Below, piece by piece: positions 1 to 4,310 of a stretch of DNA of 7,804 bases (the first letter of the stretch is position 1; the number at the start of each line of letters is the position of its first letter). Source of the DNA: an uncultured Pseudomonadota bacterium (GTDB taxonomy: Bacteria > Pseudomonadota > Gammaproteobacteria > Steroidobacterales > Steroidobacteraceae); the NCBI GenBank assembly GCA_903890265.1, contig CAITAM010000025.1, positions 1 through 7,804 of the forward strand, read 5' to 3'. Position numbers and translations under genes: made by a program. The notes under the pieces were generated by a model. It was not told the origin of the DNA, searched no databases, and worked only from the letters and a program-made list of their open reading frames with translations.

Positions 1-708
1 ACGCAAGTCTCTATTCCGTTGCGGCGTCGCCTCGTTGCCGAGGGTCTGGGTTCGCTGCTGCTTGCCGCGACGGTGGCAGGCTCCGGCGTCATGGCCGAGC
101 GGCTCGCCGTCGGCAATGGCGCCGTCGCGCTGCTCGCGAACACGGCTGCAACGGCTGCGGTGCTTGCCGTCCTGGTTGGCCTGTTCGGTCCGCTGAGTGG
201 CGCGCACTTCAATCCCGCCGTATCCCTGGCCGAGGGCCTGCTCGGTCGACGACCCTACCGGGAGGTCATCGCGTACGCCGGGCTGCAGCTCGCGGGTTGC
301 TGTGCTGGCGTGGTCCTCGCGCATGCGATGTTCGGCATGCCCCTCGTCCAGCATGCAAGCCACGCCCGCACCGGTCCGGCTCAGTGGCTGTCCGAGGCGG
401 TGGCCACCTTCGGGCTCCTGCTGGTCGTCCTTGGGCATCGGCGTGCGCAGGATGCGCCATGGATGGTCGCGGCCTGGATCGGCGCAGCCTACTGGTTCAC
501 CGCCTCCACGTCCTTCGCCAACCCGGCCATTACCGTGGCGCGCTCACTGACGGACACGTTCTCCGGCATACGGGCGGACGACGTTCTGCCGTTCGTGGCT
601 GCGCAGCTCGCGGGCGTCCTCGTCGCGCTTCCCGTCGCCGCCGTTTTATTTCCCCGTCCGGCCGACGCGCCAGACCCAACCGCTGCGCGGATCGCGGACC
701 ACACCTGA
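1..708 (+). CDS. Aquaporin-family channel (MIP), AqpS-like, open at left edge
   Basis: This is an inner-membrane channel of the major intrinsic protein family. Numbering from the TTG at 19 gives 229 residues. Six hydrophobic helices can be seen at about 5-27, 36-59, 80-104, 123-142, 146-164 and 189-213. The two half-helix loops carry the NPA signatures, SGAHFNPAV (N65-A67) and SFANPAI (N168-A170). The reading frame stays open to base 1 and no Shine-Dalgarno sequence precedes the TTG, so the true start is probably just outside the window; TTG at 19 is the alternative. The residue after the second NPA is Ile171, where AqpZ and GlpF have the selectivity-filter arginine. The gene lies 12 nt before arsC, as aqpS does in the S. 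meliloti ars operon. I therefore infer arsenite export rather than water or glycerol uptake. The family assignment is firm; the substrate is inferred. Confidence 0.88.
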   Translation, partial: TQVSIPLRRRLVAEGLGSLLLAATVAGSGVMAERLAVGNGAVALLANTAATAAVLAVLVGLFGPLSGAHFNPAVSLAEGLLGRRPYREVIAYAGLQLAGCCAGVVLAHAMFGMPLVQHASHARTGPAQWLSEAVATFGLLLVVLGHRRAQDAPWMVAAWIGAAYWFTASTSFANPAITVARSLTDTFSGIRADDVLPFVAAQLAGVLVALPVAAVLFPRPADAPDPTAARIADHT

Positions 709-720
709 CCGGAGACGCCG

Positions 721-1161
721 ATGACCGACCACGCTACCGCCGTGACCATCTACCACAACCCCGCCTGCGGCACGTCGCGCAACACGCTCGCCCTGATCCG
801 ACACGCCGGCATCGAGCCCACCGTGATCGAATACCTGCGCACGCCGCCGGACGGCGAAACGCTGCGCGGACTCCTGCGCGACCTGCAGATCACCCCGCGC
901 GAGCTCCTGCGCGAGAAGGACACGCCCTACGCCGAACTCGGTCTCGGGTCGGGGCACTGGACGGACGAGGAGCTGATCGGCCAGATGCTCGCCCATCCGA
1001 TCCTGATCAACCGGCCGATCGTGGTGACCTCGCGCGGCACCCGCTTGTGCCGTCCGTCGGAGCGGGTGCTCGACATTCTCCCGCAGCCGCCGCAGGGGCC
1101 GTTCACCAAGGAAGACGGCGAAGTGGTGATCGATGCCGCGGGACGGCGCGTGGTGCCTTGA
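721..1161 (+). CDS. arsC: Arsenate reductase, glutaredoxin-dependent (ArsC)
   Basis: This cytoplasmic enzyme reduces arsenate to arsenite using glutathione and glutaredoxin. It has 146 residues; E. coli plasmid R773 ArsC has 141. The active-site loop HNPACGTSRN gives the nucleophile Cys16, equivalent to Cys12 of the R773 enzyme. The three arginines that hold the oxyanion are all present with a constant offset of four: Arg64 (in ELLRE), Arg98 (in LINRPIV) and Arg111 (in RLCRPSE). The C-terminal FTKEDGE stretch is also typical. The ATG at 721 is supported by GGAG at 711-714, six bases upstream. It sits 12 nt behind the channel gene on the same strand and is almost certainly cotranscribed, so the product arsenite can leave through that channel. 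The lpxL-like gene converges on it from the right. Confidence 0.96.
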   Translation: MTDHATAVTIYHNPACGTSRNTLALIRHAGIEPTVIEYLRTPPDGETLRGLLRDLQITPRELLREKDTPYAELGLGSGHWTDEELIGQMLAHPILINRPIVVTSRGTRLCRPSERVLDILPQPPQGPFTKEDGEVVIDAAGRRVVP

Positions 1162-1166
1162 GCGGG

Positions 1167-1183
1167 CCCCGCGGGCAGCGGGG
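1167..1183. terminator. GC hairpin between convergent genes
   Basis: A 6-bp stem (CCCCGC / GCGGGG) with a 5-nt loop begins 5 nt after the arsC stop and lies before the end of the oppositely oriented acyltransferase gene. It could end transcription from both sides. Neither side has a T-tract, so it is not a canonical intrinsic terminator; in such GC-rich DNA it may be chance. Confidence 0.3.
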
Positions 1184-1197
1184 AGCGTGCGCGCGGC

Positions 1198-2088
1198 CTA
1201 GCGGCCGTACAGGGGCTTCTTGAGCTTCCAGCGCCGGTGGCTCCAGAGCCAGTCGCTCGGGTGGGCACGGACCTCGGCCTCCAGCGCCGCGGCATAGCGC
1301 CGCACCACCTCGCGCGGGGGCAGCGCGGTGTACGGGGGCGACGCGATCTCCACGAAGCGGGCGCGGTAGCGGCCGCGCGCGACGCGCTCGGCAAAGACCG
1401 TGTAGACGACGAAGCCGCCGGCCCGGGCGAGGTCGTCGACGCCCTGGTAGAAGGCGGTATCCCGCCCGAGAAAGCGGGTCCAGACGCGGTGCGGGGTCGA
1501 CGAGGGCACCTGGTCGGCGACGAGCGCAAACGCCCGCGCTCCCGCCGCGGGCCGGGCCAGCGCCCCGGCCACGTCCTTGGCCGGCACGAGCGCAGCGCCA
1601 AAGCGCGAGCGCAGCGCCTTGAAGTAGGCCTCGAGCGACGCACCGCGAATCGGCTTGTAGAGCGCCGTCAGTGGCGCGGAGAGCCGGGCCGATACCGCGA
1701 GCAGCAGCCATTCCCAGTTGGCGCAGTGGCCGGTCGCGATCAGCACCGAGCGACCGGCCGCGAGGCTCGCCTCGACCGCGTCCAGCCCCTCGAGGGCGAC
1801 GCGGGACACCAGGGCATCCCGGGTCATGGCACCGCCCTTCAGCACCTCGGCCACGACCTGGGTGAGCTGGCGCTCGTAGCCCCGCCGCAGGTCGCGACGG
1901 GCGGCGGGATCGAGCGTCGGGAACGCACCGGCCAGGTTCTCGTCGGTCACCGTGCGGCGGTAGCGGAAGACGTCGAACACGAGCCAGCCGCCGGCGCCGC
2001 TCACGGCGTAGAGCAGGGGCAGTGGCAGCCAGGCGAGCAGTCGCAGCAGCGTCACGGCGCTAGGCGCTGGCCGGGCAGGCGGCCGCAT
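1198..2088 (-). CDS. LpxL/HtrB-superfamily acyltransferase
   Basis: This is a membrane-anchored acyltransferase of the lipid A late-acyltransferase family, which transfers a fatty acyl chain from acyl carrier protein to a lipid acceptor at the inner membrane. From the ATG at 2088 it has 296 residues, near the usual 290-310. Residues about 12-38 form a hydrophobic anchor with conserved Trp35. The catalytic HX4E motif is His121-Glu126 in GHCANWEW. The C-terminus carries the family motif HPSDWLWSHRRWK. The middle reads ADQVPSS...WTRFLGRDTAFY, a variant I associate more with Bacteroidetes-type members than with E. coli LpxL or LpxM, so I give no gene symbol. The frame continues upstream to a GTG at 2163, but the extra 25 residues look non-family and a promoter-like AT-rich patch lies inside them. 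No strong ribosome site precedes 2088, so the start is the weak point. Confidence 0.87.
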   Translation of the reverse strand: MRPPARPAPSAVTLLRLLAWLPLPLLYAVSGAGGWLVFDVFRYRRTVTDENLAGAFPTLDPAARRDLRRGYERQLTQVVAEVLKGGAMTRDALVSRVALEGLDAVEASLAAGRSVLIATGHCANWEWLLLAVSARLSAPLTALYKPIRGASLEAYFKALRSRFGAALVPAKDVAGALARPAAGARAFALVADQVPSSTPHRVWTRFLGRDTAFYQGVDDLARAGGFVVYTVFAERVARGRYRARFVEIASPPYTALPPREVVRRYAAALEAEVRAHPSDWLWSHRRWKLKKPLYGR

Positions 2089-2114
2089 CGCAGTCGTGGA
2101 ACCGGCATCCCCGT

Positions 2115-2120
2115 ATCCTA
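2115..2120 (-). promoter_or_regulatory. Candidate -10 box for the acyltransferase gene
   Basis: TAGGAT on the minus strand (4 of 6 to TATAAT) lies in an AT-rich island, about 2112-2134, inside otherwise very GC-rich DNA. A transcript would start near 2108, about 20 nt before the ATG at 2088. That fits the shorter start and argues against GTG 2163. No convincing -35 box is visible at the usual distance. Confidence 0.3.
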
Positions 2121-2167
2121 AACAATGACTTAAGCACGCGCCTCGCCGAGGGCTGGCGACCACCGGT

Positions 2168-2207
2168 CGGGTCCCGTCGGGCCAGGACCCGTCGGCCGCG
2201 GGCGGCC
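2168..2207 (-). terminator. Hairpins downstream of tRNA-Thr
   Basis: On the minus strand past the tRNA 3' end, two inverted repeats follow each other. GGCCG/CGGCC (2194-2207) has a 4-nt loop. CGGGTCC/GGACCCG (2168-2174 with 2185-2191) has a 7-bp stem and a 10-nt loop. They are well placed to end or process the tRNA transcript before the acyltransferase gene. There is no T-run after either, so intrinsic termination is not shown. Confidence 0.3.
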
Positions 2208-2227
2208 ATTATGGTAAGGGGATCGGA

Positions 2228-2303
2228 TGGTGCCGGAGGAGGGAATCGAACCCCCGACCTTTCGCTTACGAAGCGACTGCTCTACCAGCTGAGCTACACC
2301 GGC
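2228..2303 (-). tRNA. tRNA-Thr, anticodon CGU
   Basis: A 76-nt tRNA with the CCA tail encoded (2228-2230). The parts are acceptor GCCGGTG/CTCCGGC, D-arm GCTC-AGCTGGTA-GAGC, anticodon loop TTCGTAA with CGT at 2268-2270, and T-arm GGGGG-TTCGATT-CCCTC. The anticodon reads ACG, threonine. The threonine identity elements G1-C72, C2-G71, G35 and U36 are present, as are the tertiary contacts G15-C48 and G19-C56. Oddities are a U-U mismatch at 6:67 in the acceptor stem and a G-A pair at 27:43; as I recall it, E. coli tRNA-Thr(CGU) has the second as well. It lies between the fur-like gene and the acyltransferase gene on the same strand, with its own promoter. Confidence 0.97.
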
Positions 2304-2318
2304 TTTCCGAGGCCGCGG

Positions 2319-2347
2319 AGTATACGGGGGCGGATTCCGCCCGGCAA
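2319..2347 (-). promoter_or_regulatory. Sigma70-type promoter of tRNA-Thr
   Basis: On the minus strand, TTGCCG (2342-2347, 4 of 6 to TTGACA) and TATACT (2319-2324, 5 of 6 to TATAAT) are separated by exactly 17 nt. The tRNA begins 15 nt after the -10 box, leaving a short leader. The bases just after the -10 box are CCGCGGCC, a GC-rich discriminator as seen at stable-RNA promoters under stringent control. The -35 box starts 5 nt after the stop codon of the fur-like gene. A 6-bp inverted repeat (GGGCGG/CCGCCC, 2328-2342) fills much of the spacer. Confidence 0.72.
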
Positions 2348-2352
2348 ACGCC

Positions 2353-2766
2353 TTACTCGGCGCGCTTGCGCACGCGGATCACGACGTCGATCCCGGCGAG
2401 TTCCGTGCCGAGGGGCAGCTCGGGCAGCCCGACGAGCTGCACCGCCGTCGCGTCGAGATCCATCAGCACCCCGGTCTCGACCTGCTGCAGGTGAAAGTGC
2501 GGGCCGGTATTGGAATCAAACCAGGTGACGTCCGGGTCGATCGCGAGCGTGCGCAGGAGGCCCCTCGCCGCAAAGAGGTTCAGGGTGTTGTACACCGTCG
2601 CCTTCGACACCCGGCGCCCCAGCGCGCCGAGCCGCGAGAGAACGACCTCGGCCGTGACGTGCTGCGGCTCGTTGAGGACGAGCGCCGCGATTTCGAGACG
2701 CTGGGCCGTGGCCCCGATGCCGTGCGCCAGAAGCTTCGCGCGCAGGCTTTCCTGACTGACGGACAT
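2353..2766 (-). CDS. Fur/PerR-superfamily regulator without cysteines
   Basis: This is a predicted DNA-binding, metal-responsive repressor of 137 residues from the ATG at 2766, a usual length for the family. The N-terminal winged helix includes the recognition-helix motif VSKATVYNTLNLF (53-65). Aligned without gaps to B. subtilis PerR at an offset of one, all five regulatory metal ligands are kept: His36, Asp84, His90, His92 and Asp103. The fifth is Asp as in PerR, where Fur has Glu. The structural-zinc cysteines are missing: PerR Cys96 and Cys99 correspond to Gln95 and Thr98, and the protein has no cysteine at all. In-frame ATGs at 2796 and 2805 would add 10 or 13 residues; I prefer 2766 because a GGGGTGG stretch precedes it and the hairpin at 2807-2821 would cover the ribosome site of 2805. 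It follows ispH by 66 nt. Family is firm; the metal and target genes are unknown. Confidence 0.88.
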   Translation of the reverse strand: MSVSQESLRAKLLAHGIGATAQRLEIAALVLNEPQHVTAEVVLSRLGALGRRVSKATVYNTLNLFAARGLLRTLAIDPDVTWFDSNTGPHFHLQQVETGVLMDLDATAVQLVGLPELPLGTELAGIDVVIRVRKRAE

Positions 2767-2806
2767 GCGACCCACCCCGCTGCTACCCCGGGCCATCTTA
2801 GCCATC

Positions 2807-2821
2807 GCCGGCCGTGCCGGC
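2807..2821 (-). other. Inverted repeat between ispH and the fur-like gene
   Basis: A 6-bp stem GCCGGC/GCCGGC around a 3-nt loop starts 12 nt past the ispH stop. It has no T-tract. It could stabilise the ispH 3' end, cause partial termination before the regulator gene, or be chance in GC-rich DNA. Confidence 0.25.
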
Positions 2822-2832
2822 CAGCCACCGGC

Positions 2833-3795
2833 TCAGGCCGGCTCCCCGCCGAGCGACCGGCTGCCGCGCAGCTGGCGCGGCAGCGCAAACACCACGTGCT
2901 CCTCGACGCCCGCGCGCTCCTCGGGCGGCTCGCCACCCCAGGCTTCGAGCCGGGCGACCACCTGGCGGACCAGGATCTCGGGTGCCGAGGCACCCGCCGT
3001 CACGCCGACCGCGGACTTGCCGACGAACCACTCGGCCCTGAGTTCGTCCACGCCGTCGACCAGGTAACCCGGGATGCCGAGCTTCTCGCCGATCTCGCGC
3101 AGCCGGTTCGAGTTGGAACTGGTCGCCGACCCCACCACGATCAGCACATCGCATTCGCGACTGAGGGCCTTTACCGCGTCCTGCCGGTTCTGCGTCGCGT
3201 AGCAGATGTCCTCCTTGCGCGGGGTCGTGAGCCCCGGGAAGCGCGCCTTGAGTGCTTCGACGATCCGCGCCGTGTCGTCGACCGAGAGCGTCGTCTGCGT
3301 CACGAATGACAGCAGCGCCGGATCGCGCACCACGAGGCGGGTCACGTCCTCGGGCGTCTCGATCAGGTGGATCGCGCCACCGTGGCTCGGGTCGAAGCGG
3401 CCCATCGTGCCCTCGACCTCGGGGTGACCCGCGTGACCGATCAGAATCACGTCGTGTCCCGCGCGGGCGTAGCGCACGACTTCCATGTGCACCTTGGTCA
3501 CGAGCGGGCAGGTCGCATCGAACACGGTCAGGCCGCGCGCCGCCGCCTCCTCCTCGACCGCGCGCGACACGCCGTGGGCGCTGAAGATCACGGTGGCGCC
3601 GTCCGGGACTTCGGCGAGTTCGTCGACGAACACGGCACCGAGCGAGCGCAGGCGATCGACCACGTAGCGGTTGTGCACGACCTCGTGGCGGACGTAGATC
3701 GGCGCGCCGAACGCGTCGATCGCCCGCTCGACGATCTCAATCGCCCGGTCGACGCCGGCACAGAAGCCGCGCGGGTTGGCGAGCAGGATCTTCAC
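2833..3795 (-). CDS. ispH: 4-hydroxy-3-methylbut-2-enyl diphosphate reductase (IspH/LytB)
   Basis: IspH is the last enzyme of the MEP pathway. It reduces HMBPP to isopentenyl and dimethylallyl diphosphate with a 4Fe-4S cluster in the cytoplasm. The protein has 320 residues; E. coli IspH has 316. The three cluster cysteines are Cys12 (RGFCAGVDRA), Cys96 (DATCPLV) and Cys198 (DICYATQNRQ). Substrate-site residues are visible: His41, His74, His124 and Glu126 (GHPEVEGT), the TQTTLS stretch at 166-171, Ser226-Ser227-Asn228, and Ser270. The start is GTG at 3795, supported by AAGGGGG seven bases upstream and by a GTGA 4-nt overlap with the lspA stop, which suggests coupled translation. Residues after about 290 are a variable tail. 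The fkpB gene found before ispH in E. coli is absent. Confidence 0.98.
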   Translation of the reverse strand: MKILLANPRGFCAGVDRAIEIVERAIDAFGAPIYVRHEVVHNRYVVDRLRSLGAVFVDELAEVPDGATVIFSAHGVSRAVEEEAAARGLTVFDATCPLVTKVHMEVVRYARAGHDVILIGHAGHPEVEGTMGRFDPSHGGAIHLIETPEDVTRLVVRDPALLSFVTQTTLSVDDTARIVEALKARFPGLTTPRKEDICYATQNRQDAVKALSRECDVLIVVGSATSSNSNRLREIGEKLGIPGYLVDGVDELRAEWFVGKSAVGVTAGASAPEILVRQVVARLEAWGGEPPEERAGVEEHVVFALPRQLRGSRSLGGEPA

Positions 3796-4310
3796 GGCGT
3801 TGCCCCCTTCGTGCGCAGCGAGTCGAGGATCAGCAGGGCGGCGCCGAGCGTGATCGCCGAGTCCGCGAGGTTGAATGCCGGGAAATCCCAGAGCCCGGAC
3901 TGGAAGAAGTGGATGAAATCGATCACGTAGCCGTAGCGCAGGCGGTCGATGACGTTGCCGATCGCGCCACCGGCCACGAGCGCGAGCGCCGCCGCGAGGA
4001 GCGCGTCTGCCCGCACCCTGAGGCGTGCCAGCCAGACGACGATGCCGAGGCTGACCACGATCGCGAGCCCGCTGAAGAGGTAGCGCTGCCAGCCCGATGC
4101 CGTGGCGAGGAAGCTGAACGCGGCGCCCCGGTTGTGCAGCCGGATGATCTCGAAGAACGGCAGGACGGCGGTGCGCTCGTAGAGCTGGTAGTGACCGAGG
4201 ATCAGCACCTTCGACAGCTGATCGAGCGCGACCACGAGCGCGGTCAGGGTCAGCCAGCGCAACGCGGTCCCGTCACGCCGCCCGCCGGCATCCACGGCGG
4301 GACCGCTCAT
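3792..4310 (-). CDS. lspA: Lipoprotein signal peptidase (signal peptidase II)
   Basis: LspA is an inner-membrane aspartic peptidase that removes the signal peptide of prolipoproteins after diacylglyceryl modification of the lipobox cysteine; it is the target of globomycin. The protein has 172 residues, near the usual 160-170. Four hydrophobic segments lie at about 17-38, 76-95, 102-120 and 149-166. Family motifs in order are ALDQLSK (28-34), HNRGAAFSF (59-67), GNVIDR (118-123), YVIDF with catalytic Asp131, and FNLADS with catalytic Asp150. The two aspartates are 19 residues apart, as in P. aeruginosa LspA (Asp124 and Asp143). The ATG at 4310 overlaps the ileS stop as ATGA and has GAGAGG eight bases upstream. 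The frame is open far upstream inside ileS, but that part is a shadow. Confidence 0.97.
   Translation of the reverse strand: MSGPAVDAGGRRDGTALRWLTLTALVVALDQLSKVLILGHYQLYERTAVLPFFEIIRLHNRGAAFSFLATASGWQRYLFSGLAIVVSLGIVVWLARLRVRADALLAAALALVAGGAIGNVIDRLRYGYVIDFIHFFQSGLWDFPAFNLADSAITLGAALLILDSLRTKGATP

Noticed and set aside
297..1223. A 308-codon frame overlapping both the channel gene and arsC.
   Set aside because: It runs out of frame across two well-supported genes and encodes an Arg-rich product without domains.
1237..2121. A 294-codon plus-strand frame opposite the acyltransferase gene.
   Set aside because: Low-complexity Arg/Gly/Ala-rich product without motifs; the minus-strand gene has clear family motifs.
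2089..2163. A GTG start at 2163 for the acyltransferase gene, adding 25 residues.
   Set aside because: The added residues do not look like the family N-terminus, an AT-rich promoter-like patch lies within them, and ATG 2088 gives the usual length.
2228..2303. Reading the acceptor mismatch as a sign of a tRNA pseudogene.
   Set aside because: Every other stem, the tertiary contacts, identity bases, the CCA end and a good promoter are intact.
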